Source: Klebsiella pneumoniae (GTDB lineage: Bacteria > Pseudomonadota > Gammaproteobacteria > Steroidobacterales > Steroidobacteraceae). Taken from it: DNA of 64,000 nt. Location of the stretch: NCBI GenBank assembly GCA_945873095.1, contig CAMCBU010000007.1, positions 24,180 to 88,179 of the forward strand. The letters are read 5' to 3'. A program made the position numbers and the translations under genes. Positions 34,660 to 43,361 of this stretch are shown here, piece by piece. The number at the start of each line of letters is the position of its first letter. Position 1 is the stretch's first letter. Below the pieces are notes generated by a model. That model saw only the letters and a list, made by a program, of their open reading frames with translations. It was not told the DNA's origin and made no database searches.

Positions 34660-36486
34660 TCAACGCGGCGCGCTGTATCGCACGCTCAATAAAAATTCCC
34701 GGCCCAAGGCGGGGTACAACGTCGCCGTCTCGTAACGGCGATCGAATGCATTGGCAACTCGCAGCTGCATCGCGAGCGATGAGGTAGCGCGCCACTCCGA
34801 CGTGAGATCGACGGTGACGACACTGCCGAGCTGCCGCGAGTTGGCGAGGTCATCATACCTGCGCCCCATCCAGTAGACACCGGTTCCGAACGACCAGTCG
34901 CCGAGCTGCCAATGCGCGGACGTCTTACCAGACCAGTTCGGACGACGCGGTAATTCACGCCCACGATTGAAGCCTGCGCTGCGATCCTCTGCTTGGAGCC
35001 AAGAGAGCGACTGACTCAAACGAAGCGGCCCTCGAGACCACTCGAGTTGCCCCTCCGCACCCTGCAATAGCGCACTCGCCACGTTGTTGGGTCGGAAGAT
35101 CGCCACGTCGTAAGCGACCAGATCATCGACCTGGTTGCGATACAGCGACACCGACCAGCGCCCCCAATCAGTACGGCGTTTCACGCCGAGCTCGACGTTT
35201 CGCGATTTCTCAGGTTCGAGATCCGGGTTGCTGAACCCCGGGTAGTAGAGCTCGTTGAACGACGGCGCCTTGAAGGCGGTTCCGGCACTCGCGTACCACT
35301 GCCAACCCGGTGCCGAGCGGTAACCGACCGACGCGGTGCCCGTCTGGTGCGAGCCGAACTGCTCGTTGTCGTCGCTACGACCGGATAAGCCCCATTGCCA
35401 ACGACCCGCACCAGCCGTGTATTGCGCAAACCAAGCGCGATTGAAACGCGATGCCACATCGAAACCGACGTCGCTCGCCACTCGATCGAGCAACCAGTCG
35501 GCACCCACGATCAAGGTTCCGGTGGCGAGCGAGACATCCGTTTGGAAGGTCGCCGAATCGCGTCGCGAATTGAAGGTGCTGCTGTAATCACCGGCAGGGC
35601 TGAAACTGGTGGACTCATCCCACGATCGACCGAGCGTCAACGTCGAACGCCACCCATCGACCCAAGCATGCTGTGCCTTGAATCCAGCCACTTGGTTGAC
35701 GAGGTCGGAGCGATTCAAAAACGAACCGTCAAAAGCCACATCGGCCGTGGCGCGCTGCATGAACGCCTCGGCGCTCGCGCCTGAATCGAACTGGTAGCCG
35801 AGCCGAAGATTGGCGCTGTGGTTCTCATACGGGTCCCGATCCGGCTCGCGCGTGAAACAACCACCGCCCGGCGGAAAGGGCAAACCCAAACAAGCGTTCG
35901 TCCCATCGGTCTCGAGCAGACTCGCCTGCAAATCGACCGACCAGCCGTCGGCGGAGCCACCGAGGCCGAGCGCGGCTTGGCGAGTTCCGTTGGAGCCACC
36001 GGTCAAGCGCAGCGTTTGGCCTGCACCGGCACCGCGTCGCGTGAAGATCTGCACGACTCCGCCCATCGCATCCGGGCCGTACAGACTCGAGCGCACACCG
36101 CGCACGATTTCGATGCGTTCGATGCTGTCGATCGGCAAATCCTGGATCGCCGGAATACCCGCCGACACCGAACCGATTCGCACCCCGTCGATCAACCACA
36201 ACACGTGATCCGACTCTCCACCGCGCAGGTACAAGGAGGTCGGCTGACCGATGCCGCCCTGTCTTGCGAGGTTGATCCCTTCGACGCCTTGCAGGAGCTC
36301 ATCCAGTGTGCGCGCCTGCAGCTGATCGATCTCGGCGCGCTCGATCACCGTCACCGAGGCCAAACTCGCATCGAGCTCTTCGCTCAAGCGCGAGGCCGTC
36401 ACCACCACGGCCGGCTGGGCCGCGAATCCGCCTACCGAACCAAACGGTATCAACAGGACAACGCCCCAATACAGCTTCTTGGACAT
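34660..36486 (-). CDS. btuB: TonB-dependent vitamin B12 receptor BtuB
   Basis: 608-residue outer-membrane receptor with a signal peptide (about 1-23), a plug domain (VVVTASRLSEELDASLASVTVI, LYLRGGESDHVLWLIDGVRI, EIVRGVRSSLYGPDAMGGVVQI) and a 22-strand barrel. TonB-dependent landmarks near the end are FKAPSFNELYYPGFSNPDLEPEKSRNVELG and the terminal VRYSAP. The plug resembles E. coli BtuB, and an unmistakable B12 riboswitch precedes the gene, fixing the substrate as a cobamide. It is co-transcribed with btuM. Confidence 0.94.
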   Translation of the reverse strand: MSKKLYWGVVLLIPFGSVGGFAAQPAVVVTASRLSEELDASLASVTVIERAEIDQLQARTLDELLQGVEGINLARQGGIGQPTSLYLRGGESDHVLWLIDGVRIGSVSAGIPAIQDLPIDSIERIEIVRGVRSSLYGPDAMGGVVQIFTRRGAGAGQTLRLTGGSNGTRQAALGLGGSADGWSVDLQASLLETDGTNACLGLPFPPGGGCFTREPDRDPYENHSANLRLGYQFDSGASAEAFMQRATADVAFDGSFLNRSDLVNQVAGFKAQHAWVDGWRSTLTLGRSWDESTSFSPAGDYSSTFNSRRDSATFQTDVSLATGTLIVGADWLLDRVASDVGFDVASRFNRAWFAQYTAGAGRWQWGLSGRSDDNEQFGSHQTGTASVGYRSAPGWQWYASAGTAFKAPSFNELYYPGFSNPDLEPEKSRNVELGVKRRTDWGRWSVSLYRNQVDDLVAYDVAIFRPNNVASALLQGAEGQLEWSRGPLRLSQSLSWLQAEDRSAGFNRGRELPRRPNWSGKTSAHWQLGDWSFGTGVYWMGRRYDDLANSRQLGSVVTVDLTSEWRATSSLAMQLRVANAFDRRYETATLYPALGREFLLSVRYSAPR

Positions 36487-36537
36487 TCGTCATCTCCGGA
36501 GCCGAGCACCACCCGTGCGCGTCTGCAGCGATTCACG

Positions 36538-36727
36538 AGGCCGGTCTCCGGACTGACGAGTGGAATCAACCTTGGATTCCGCGGGCGATCGACCTTCCCA
36601 CAAGCCGAAACTTGCAGTGGTCGAGGAGAGATCGCCCTGCCTCGCTTACCGTTGCGGGGGCAGTGCCGGATTCACACCGGCTTCCCGTTTCACCCTCGCT
36701 GCGACGATCGCAGCGGGGCACCTCACG
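36538..36727 (-). ncRNA. Cobalamin riboswitch controlling btuB-btuM
   Basis: On the minus strand the leader contains the B12-box core: AACGGGAA, then GCCGGTGTGAATCCGGCACT, then GCCCCCGCAACGGTAAGCG (roughly 36690-36640). The 5' GGTGCCCC stem lies at about 36722, CCACTG is in the middle, and the terminal AGTCCGGAGACCGGCC is at 36539-36554. It ends about 50 bases before the btuB ATG. B12 binding should shut off receptor and transporter synthesis. Outer limits are approximate. Confidence 0.95.
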
Positions 36728-36784
36728 AACGGGCAAGAGGCTACGCTCGGCGCGCGGATGCCGTCAAGCGATGCGCGCGCGGCG

Positions 36785-38368
36785 TCAGGAACTGCAAGAG
36801 AGCGCCGAACAACCGGGACGATCACGCGCCCACTCGGGACGATGCTGCGCGTAGCGCTCATCGCCCTCGCGTTTTTCGTAAGGATTACCGAGCACTTGCT
36901 GTAACGCTTCAAGTGGCGCTAAGTCACCTTCTGTCGCGGCATCGATGGCCATCTGCAGTAGATAGTTGCGCGGCACGTAGCACGGATTGACCGCATTCAT
37001 TCGCTCGCGACGCCGCTCCGTGGACAAGCCAACGCCGACCTTCAACTCCGCTGCAACACGATCACATCGCCAACGTAACCAGCTTTCCCAACGCATCGCG
37101 AGTTCGTCCGACAAGTTCTTCGGGTCATAGAGCGCTGCACGCACGACGCCGATGTCGTCGATCTCGGCGAGCATCCGAAAGAAGATCGTCATGTCGGTCT
37201 CGGCTGCGCCTAACAACTCGAACAGCCTCTCGATGGCCTCGGTGTCGCCGTCGCGATCGAGTGCATGGAGCCCGAGTTTTTGCGCGAGCGAGAGGCGAAA
37301 CTGCCGTGCATAGGTTTCGCGATAGCGCTCGAGCCCGGTCTCGAGTGCCTCGCGCGAGTTCACGAGCGGCAGCAAAGCTCCGGCGAGCCGCGCGAGGTTC
37401 CACAAAGCGATCTGTGGTTGGCGACCGTAGGCATAACGACGCCCCTCAGCGTCGGTGGTGTTCGGCGTCCAATTCGGATCGTAGTGATCGAGCCAACCAT
37501 ACGGACCGTAATCGATCGTGAGGCCGAGTATCGACATGTTGTCGGTGTTCATCACGCCATGCACGAAGCCGACCCGCATCCAATGCGAAATCATCACGGC
37601 GGTGCGCTCGCAAATCTCGCCGAACCATGCGGCATAGTCCGGCAACCGATCGGCTTGCCAATACTGCGGATAGTCGTGCCGAATCACGAAATTAGCCAAC
37701 TCACGCAGGCGATCGAGCTCGTTCATCGCCGCATGCAGTTCAAAGTTACCGAAACGGACGAACGACGGTGCGACCCGGCAGACGATGGCGCCGGGCTCAG
37801 CTTGGGGGTTGCCGTCGTAGAACATATCGCGAATCACCGTCTCGCCGGTCGCCACGAGACTCAGCGCTCGTGTCGTCGGCACACCCAGCGCATGCATCGC
37901 CTCGCTGCAAACGAACTCGCGCAAGCTCGAACGCAGCACTGCCCGACCGTCCGCTCGGCGCGAATACGGTGTCGGCCCCGCGCCCTTCAGCTGCAGTTCG
38001 AAACGCCCGCCCGAGCGGCCCTCGATCTCGCCCAAGGAGATCGCGCGCCCATCGCCCAACTGCCCTGCCCAATGACCGAATTGATGGCCTCCGTAGCGCG
38101 CGGCATAGGGGCGCATGCCAGCGGCCAACTCGTTGCCAGCCAAGATGAAAACGGCGCCATCCTGATCCGTCGCGGGCCGGGCAAGATCCAACAGCGCCGC
38201 GCAGTCCTCCGACCACGCCAACAAACGCGGTGCACTCACCGCTTGAGGCCGCACGCGCGAAAACGCCACATTCGGCACTTGGCGCGAGAAATTCGGCGCA
38301 TCCGCCTCGCCCTCGAGCTCATCGACGAAGCGACTTTGAAAATTCAGGTCGGACAACTTACGCGCCAT
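36785..38368 (-). CDS. selO: Protein adenylyltransferase SelO (YdiU), Cys form
   Basis: 527-residue pseudokinase-fold enzyme that transfers AMP to protein hydroxyls. Landmarks are YAARYGGHQFGHWAGQLGDGRA, LQLKGAGPTPYSRRADGRAVLRSS, the kinase-like core VGFVHGVMNTDNMSILG and IDYGPYGW. The C-terminus ends SCSS; the cysteine takes the place of the selenocysteine found in eukaryotic SelO. The ATG at 38368 has no Shine-Dalgarno but a consensus TATAAT ends 7 nt before it. It diverges from the MOSC gene with only 12 bases between start codons. Confidence 0.93.
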   Translation of the reverse strand: MARKLSDLNFQSRFVDELEGEADAPNFSRQVPNVAFSRVRPQAVSAPRLLAWSEDCAALLDLARPATDQDGAVFILAGNELAAGMRPYAARYGGHQFGHWAGQLGDGRAISLGEIEGRSGGRFELQLKGAGPTPYSRRADGRAVLRSSLREFVCSEAMHALGVPTTRALSLVATGETVIRDMFYDGNPQAEPGAIVCRVAPSFVRFGNFELHAAMNELDRLRELANFVIRHDYPQYWQADRLPDYAAWFGEICERTAVMISHWMRVGFVHGVMNTDNMSILGLTIDYGPYGWLDHYDPNWTPNTTDAEGRRYAYGRQPQIALWNLARLAGALLPLVNSREALETGLERYRETYARQFRLSLAQKLGLHALDRDGDTEAIERLFELLGAAETDMTIFFRMLAEIDDIGVVRAALYDPKNLSDELAMRWESWLRWRCDRVAAELKVGVGLSTERRRERMNAVNPCYVPRNYLLQMAIDAATEGDLAPLEALQQVLGNPYEKREGDERYAQHRPEWARDRPGCSALSCSS

Positions 38369-38375
38369 GCCGAGG

Positions 38376-38381
38376 ATTATA
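38376..38381 (-). promoter_or_regulatory. -10 hexamer for leaderless selO
   Basis: A perfect TATAAT on the minus strand, ending 7 nt before the selO ATG. Its last base overlaps the first base of the divergent MOSC start codon. No clear -35 element. Confidence 0.5.
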
Positions 38382-39175
38382 TGATTGCGCGCATGAGCTC
38401 TCGTGTGACGATCGCCTCCCTACACGTTTATCCGGTCAAATCCGCTCGCGTCATCGACTGCCAAGAGGCGCGGCTCGGGCCTCGCGGCCTGCAGCATGAT
38501 CGGCACTGGATGCTGATCGACCACGACGGGCGATTTTTGACGCAACGCAGTCATCCGCAACTGGCGCGCCTCGCGGCCCTCGTGCAAGGCGACACTCTGC
38601 GACTTGCGCATCCCGATTGCGGCGAGCTGAGTGTCGACTTATCAAGCGATCTGCCCGCACCCTTGGATCCGATCCGCCGAGTCACGATCTGGAAGCGGCA
38701 TCACGATGCGCTCGATGCCGGTGACGACGCTGCGCGGTTTTGCACTCGTCTGATCGGTGCACCGGCTCGATTGGTCGCGGCCATCGATCAGAACTTTCCG
38801 GACGGTTATCCGCTTTTGGTCTGCAACGAAGCGTCGTTGCGCGATCTGAATCGGCGCATGCCAGCGTCGTTGCCCATGAGCCGCTTCCGACCCAATCTCG
38901 TCTTACGCGGCCTCGACGCTTGGGACGAGGACCGTATCGCGACCCTGCGCATCGGGACGGCGCGGCTGAAGCTCGTCAAACCCTGCACGCGCTGCGTGAT
39001 CACGAGCCTCGATCAGTCCACCGGCATGTCCGCGGACGACCCGCTGCCCACGCTGCGTGCATTTCGCTGGAACGCGACGCTACACGGCGTGACGTTCGGT
39101 GAGAACGCCGAGGTCCACAGTGGCTCGGGAGCCACCTTGAAAGTTGGCGATGCGGTGGAAATCAGCTGGCGCTGA
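38381..39175 (+). CDS. MOSC-domain protein (YcbX-like, without ferredoxin domain)
   Basis: 264 residues. The N-terminal MOSC beta-barrel reads IASLHVYPVKSARVIDCQEA, then GLQHDRHWMLIDHDGRFLTQR. The C-terminal MOSC domain has YPLLVCNEASLRDLNRR, FRPNLVLRG and the conserved cysteine motif LKLVKPCTRCVITSLDQ. Such proteins bind the molybdenum cofactor; YcbX reduces N-hydroxylated bases but carries an extra 2Fe-2S domain, absent here. ATG 38381 has GAGG 5 nt upstream; ATG 38393 is the alternative. The frame is open far upstream only because it is antisense to selO. Confidence 0.87.
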   Translation: MIARMSSRVTIASLHVYPVKSARVIDCQEARLGPRGLQHDRHWMLIDHDGRFLTQRSHPQLARLAALVQGDTLRLAHPDCGELSVDLSSDLPAPLDPIRRVTIWKRHHDALDAGDDAARFCTRLIGAPARLVAAIDQNFPDGYPLLVCNEASLRDLNRRMPASLPMSRFRPNLVLRGLDAWDEDRIATLRIGTARLKLVKPCTRCVITSLDQSTGMSADDPLPTLRAFRWNATLHGVTFGENAEVHSGSGATLKVGDAVEISWR

Positions 39176-39190
39176 GGCGCGCGGCCGCGA

Positions 39191-40276
39191 TCAAGCCGGC
39201 GGCGGGCCGACCAACTGCACGCGTGAGGTCACCTGACCTTTGAAGTCGAGCCAGGCGTGGTTGGCGTAGTCGTACAACTTGCAGCTGCGCACGCACTCTC
39301 GGTAGCTGCGCCAGTTCATGCGATACACCTGGTATTGATTGTCGAAGCGCTCGCTGAGCAAGCGCTGTGCCTTGCGCAGCGAATACATCGGAATACGCGG
39401 ATTCAGATGGTGCGCGTTGTGTTCCATGATGTTGTGGAGCAAGCGATCGAGGCCGAACGGAAACCGCACATGAACGGTCGCTGTGAGGTAAGCGCGATAG
39501 CGCTGCCACTCGTGCCGCGCCTGAAACCACGCAATCGCCGGATGGGTATGGTGCACGAACACCACAAAGCCCATCACCACGTTCCACAGCGCGAACGGCA
39601 CGATCACCCCGAACGCCAGCAACAACCAAAAACTCTGCTCGGTGCGCGCGGCGACCACGGCGACGAGTGCAACCCAGCCGATCATGGCGACCGTCACCAG
39701 CGCGCTATCCCAATGATATTTGGCGCGACTCGCACCGATCTGACGTTTGGTGGCGAAGTACAGTTTCTTCCACCAAAGCTCGAGGAAGTAATAAAGACCC
39801 CAACCGGCACCGCTGCGATAAATTCGCTCGAGCACACGGCGATACCCGGGCAGCGCGTCGAATTCTTCTTTCGAGAACGGCGCCCACACTTGGTCGCGAC
39901 CCTTCAGGTTGTTGAAGCCGTGATGCGCCACGTTGTGACCCACATCCCAAAGGCTGAACGCCGTCATTGAGGGCAGGAAGGCCACTCGGCCAAAGATGTC
40001 GTTGAGCAGGCGGCTCTTGAAGAAAGCGCCATGGCAGGCGTCGTGCCCAATCAGGAACAGGCGCACGATCCCGGCCGTCACCAAAATTGAGCCGAGGACT
40101 TTCAGCAACAAGCCGCCGTCCATCAGAACCAAGGCGAGACCACCGCCAAAAATCAGCAGATCCACGCTCAAAGCCAAGGCCGGTTTCCAATAGCCTGCAT
40201 TTTCGAAGGCGAGCAACAGGGCCTTACGGCTCACGCTCGTGGAGGGGTCTGCCTGCGGAGGTCCGAGAGTTTTCAT
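39191..40276 (-). CDS. Membrane fatty acid desaturase
   Basis: 361-residue acyl-lipid/acyl-CoA desaturase with the three histidine boxes: GHDACHGAFF, HNVAHHGFNN and HNIMEHNAHHLNP. Four to six hydrophobic segments lie between boxes, placing the di-iron site on the cytoplasmic side of the inner membrane. It inserts a double bond into membrane acyl chains using O2; regiospecificity cannot be read from sequence. It diverges from putA across 37 bases. There is no Shine-Dalgarno; TAGAAT lies 6 nt before the ATG. Confidence 0.9.
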   Translation of the reverse strand: MKTLGPPQADPSTSVSRKALLLAFENAGYWKPALALSVDLLIFGGGLALVLMDGGLLLKVLGSILVTAGIVRLFLIGHDACHGAFFKSRLLNDIFGRVAFLPSMTAFSLWDVGHNVAHHGFNNLKGRDQVWAPFSKEEFDALPGYRRVLERIYRSGAGWGLYYFLELWWKKLYFATKRQIGASRAKYHWDSALVTVAMIGWVALVAVVAARTEQSFWLLLAFGVIVPFALWNVVMGFVVFVHHTHPAIAWFQARHEWQRYRAYLTATVHVRFPFGLDRLLHNIMEHNAHHLNPRIPMYSLRKAQRLLSERFDNQYQVYRMNWRSYRECVRSCKLYDYANHAWLDFKGQVTSRVQLVGPPPA

Positions 40277-40282
40277 AGGCCC

Positions 40283-40288
40283 ATTCTA
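40283..40288 (-). promoter_or_regulatory. -10-like hexamer for leaderless desaturase gene
   Basis: TAGAAT on the minus strand, ending 6 nt before the ATG. It is 12 bases from the oppositely oriented CATAAT of putA. Confidence 0.4.
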
Positions 40289-40300
40289 ACCGAGCGGCGG

Positions 40301-40306
40301 CATAAT
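40301..40306 (+). promoter_or_regulatory. -10-like hexamer for leaderless putA
   Basis: CATAAT ends 7 nt before ATG 40314. The in-frame ATG at 40305 overlaps this hexamer and is therefore less likely to be the start. Confidence 0.4.
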
Positions 40307-40313
40307 GTTCGGC

Positions 40314-43300
40314 ATGACGTTTATTTCTCCCATCCTGCGCTCGGAAACTCAGGACTTGACCGCGTTGGGCACCCCGCTCGCCCCGACCGAGCGGCAGGTC
40401 GCCCTCCAAATCGGACGCAGTTTGGTCGAGGGCGCCAGAGCGCGCGCTAACGAGCGGCCCTACCTCGATGCGTTCTTGCAGGAGTTTGGTCTCTCCAACC
40501 AGGAGGGCATCGCTTTGATGTGTCTGGCGGAGGCCTTGCTGCGCATCCCGGATGACGACACCGCCGATCGCTTGATCGCCGAGAAACTCGCGAGCGGCAA
40601 CTGGGACTCCCACTCGGGGCACTCCGACTCGCTCTTCGTCAACGCATCGACTTGGGGCTTGATGTTGACCGGTCGTCTCGTCGACTTGCCCGATGCGCTG
40701 CGCAGCAACGCCACGGGCTGGTTGCGGCAACTGACGCAGCGCGCGAGCGAACCTTTGGTGCGTCAAGCGCTGCGACGGGCGATGAAAATCATCGGCAGCG
40801 AATTCGTGGTCGGGCGCGATATCGAAGAAGCGTTGCAACGGTCGGCGACCGACCGAGGTCTCGCGCTGTGCTCCTTCGACATGTTGGGCGAAGGCGCTCG
40901 TACCGACGAGGACGCCCGGCGCTACTACGAGGCGTACGTTGCCGCGATCGAACAAATCGGGCGTCGCGCGGTCGGGGCGCTGCATGAGCGCTCGTCGATC
41001 TCGATCAAACTCTCGGCGCTCGACCCGCGCTACTCGGCCATCCAACGCGACCGGGTTCGAGAAAAATTGATTCCCCGTGCGCTCGAGCTGGCGCGTTTAG
41101 CAGCGGCGCACGGTATTGGGCTCACCGTCGATGCCGAAGAACAAGATCGTCTGGAGATTTCACTCGAGATCTTCGCAGCCATGACCGGCGATCCAGCAAC
41201 ACGCGACTGGCCGGGTCTCGGTCTGGCCGTGCAAGCCTATGGTCGCCGCGCGCTGGCGGTGATCGATCACGTCGCAGAATTGTCGCGATCGCAGCGACGC
41301 GCCGCCGCCGTGCGTTTGGTCAAAGGTGCTTATTGGGACAGCGAAATCAAGCGTGCTCAAGAGCGCGGGCTCGCCGAGTATCCGCTCTATACCCGCAAGT
41401 GCTCGACCGACCTGTCCTACCTCGCCTGCGCGCGCGGATTGCTCGCGGTATCCGATCGAATTTATCCGCAATTCGCCACTCATAACGCGCACACCATCGC
41501 GGCCGTGCTTGGCTTGGCGAGGGCGCGCCGCGACGCGATCGGCACTGCCGTGGATTTCGAATTCCAACGGCTGCACGGCATGGGGACTCTGCTCTACGAC
41601 GAGGCTCACCGGCAGTTGTCCGATCTGCCGCGCGTGCGCGTCTATGCGCCCGTCGGTCCGCACGCGGATCTGCTCGCCTATCTCGTGCGTCGCCTACTCG
41701 AGAACGGCGCCAACACGTCCTTCGTCAATCGCTTCATGGACGACAGCGTGCCCGTCGAGCACGTGGTCTCGGACCCCATCAGCGAAATCGAAACGCTCTC
41801 GAGCATCGAACACGACCGTATCCCACTGCCGATACACCTCTACGGCACGGCGCGATTGAACTCTCGAGGCGTCGACTTCGGTCGTCGCTCGAGCATCGAG
41901 CAGATTCAGCACTACCTGCGAACTACACTGAATCTGCCCTCACCCGTCAGTCGCTACGCAACGCCCGCGCTCGTCGATGCCGCGTTTCGTACCGCGAGTC
42001 TCGCCTTCCCTGACTGGCACCGCCGGCCCGTCGATGCTCGCGCCGAGATCCTCGAGCGCGCAGCCGACTTGCTAGATCAAGCGAGCGAGGTCTTTCTCGC
42101 CTTGCTTGCCCAAGAGGCCGGCAAGACCGCAAGCGATGCGATCGCCGAAATTCGTGAAACCATCGACTTCTGTCGCTACTACGCCATGGCCGCGCGAGCG
42201 CTGCAAGGACACGCGAGCGTTCTAGATGGCATCACCGGCGAGCGGAACGAATTGAGCCATGTTGCGCGCGGAGTCTGGTGCTGTATCAGCCCGTGGAACT
42301 TTCCGCTGGCAATTTTCACGGGACAGATCGTCGCTGCGTTGGTGACGGGCAATACGGTGATCGCCAAACCCGCCGAGACGACGCCCGAAGTCGCGCTCGC
42401 GATGACCGAACTGCTGTATCGCGCTGGCGTGCCACGGGATGCGTTGCACGTCTTGCCGATGGTAGGCAAAGAATTCGGCGAGATCGCGTTGCGTCAACCG
42501 ACGCTGGCCGGTGTCGTCTTCACGGGCTCGACCCGAACGGCGCAATGGCTAAACCGGGCGCTCGCTGCGCGCGACGGCGCGATCCTGCCGCTGATCGCCG
42601 AAACCGGCGGTATCAACGCCATGATCGTCGATTCCACGGCGCTGCCCGAGCAGGTGGTCGACGATGTGCTGAACTCCGCGTTCGGCAGCGCTGGGCAGCG
42701 TTGCTCGGCACTGCGACTGCTGTGTCTGCAAGCCGAGAGCGCCGATCGCATCCTGAACATGCTCGAAGGCGCCATGGATACGCTCGTCGTCGGCGATCCG
42801 ACGGATCTCGCGGTCGATGTCGGGCCGGTGATCGCCGCGTCGGCCGCCACCGATCTCGAGCGTCATGTCGAGCGCCTGTGTCAGCGTGGCCGCTTGCGCA
42901 AACGCGTCGCACTCTCAGCCAATACCGGCGCGCTGCCGAAGGATCGCTTCGTCACCCCTGCACTGATTGAGATCGACTCGGTCGGCGCGCTCGATTGCGA
43001 AGCCTTCGGGCCGATTCTGCATGTGCTGCGCTATCAGATCGACGAGCTGCCGCAACTGCTCGATGACTTGCGGGCGAACGGCTACGGTTTGACGCTCGGC
43101 GTCCAGACACGGCTCGATGGAACACGACGCAGCGTGTTTGAGGGCACGTTGGCTGGCAACGTCTATGTGAATCGCAACATGATCGGTGCCGTGGTTGGCG
43201 TCCAACCCTTTGGCGGCACGGGGCTCTCTGGCACCGGCCCTAAGGCTGGAGGCCCGAGCTATCTCGCTCGATTCACGACCGAGCGCGTGCTGACCATCAA

Positions 43301-43346
43301 CACCACGGCGACCGGCGGCAACACCGCGCTACTGACACTTGAGTGA
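40314..43346 (+). CDS. putA: Bifunctional proline dehydrogenase / pyrroline-5-carboxylate dehydrogenase
   Basis: About 1010 residues, converting proline to glutamate in two steps. The PRODH barrel (about 150-430) has SFDMLGEGART, SIKLSALDPRYS, RLVKGAYWDSEIKRAQ and FATHNAHTIAAV. The P5C dehydrogenase domain (about 530-1000) has WCCISPWNFPLAIFTGQ, the catalytic cysteine in GSAGQRCSALRLL and FGGTGLSGTGPKAGGPSYL. There is no N-terminal ribbon-helix-helix DNA-binding domain, so this is the non-regulatory short form. It is divergent from the desaturase and convergent with aceE (15-base gap). Confidence 0.96.
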   Translation: MTFISPILRSETQDLTALGTPLAPTERQVALQIGRSLVEGARARANERPYLDAFLQEFGLSNQEGIALMCLAEALLRIPDDDTADRLIAEKLASGNWDSHSGHSDSLFVNASTWGLMLTGRLVDLPDALRSNATGWLRQLTQRASEPLVRQALRRAMKIIGSEFVVGRDIEEALQRSATDRGLALCSFDMLGEGARTDEDARRYYEAYVAAIEQIGRRAVGALHERSSISIKLSALDPRYSAIQRDRVREKLIPRALELARLAAAHGIGLTVDAEEQDRLEISLEIFAAMTGDPATRDWPGLGLAVQAYGRRALAVIDHVAELSRSQRRAAAVRLVKGAYWDSEIKRAQERGLAEYPLYTRKCSTDLSYLACARGLLAVSDRIYPQFATHNAHTIAAVLGLARARRDAIGTAVDFEFQRLHGMGTLLYDEAHRQLSDLPRVRVYAPVGPHADLLAYLVRRLLENGANTSFVNRFMDDSVPVEHVVSDPISEIETLSSIEHDRIPLPIHLYGTARLNSRGVDFGRRSSIEQIQHYLRTTLNLPSPVSRYATPALVDAAFRTASLAFPDWHRRPVDARAEILERAADLLDQASEVFLALLAQEAGKTASDAIAEIRETIDFCRYYAMAARALQGHASVLDGITGERNELSHVARGVWCCISPWNFPLAIFTGQIVAALVTGNTVIAKPAETTPEVALAMTELLYRAGVPRDALHVLPMVGKEFGEIALRQPTLAGVVFTGSTRTAQWLNRALAARDGAILPLIAETGGINAMIVDSTALPEQVVDDVLNSAFGSAGQRCSALRLLCLQAESADRILNMLEGAMDTLVVGDPTDLAVDVGPVIAASAATDLERHVERLCQRGRLRKRVALSANTGALPKDRFVTPALIEIDSVGALDCEAFGPILHVLRYQIDELPQLLDDLRANGYGLTLGVQTRLDGTRRSVFEGTLAGNVYVNRNMIGAVVGVQPFGGTGLSGTGPKAGGPSYLARFTTERVLTINTTATGGNTALLTLE

Positions 43347-43361
43347 GATCAGCCGCAGCGC

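Noticed and set aside
37265..38380. N-terminal extension of the MOSC protein frame
   Set aside because: It is antisense to selO and has no family similarity; the MOSC domain begins right after ATG 38381.
36841..38392. SelO as a selenoprotein with read-through of its stop
   Set aside because: The C-terminal SCSS already carries Cys at the Sec position and no in-frame TGA precedes it.
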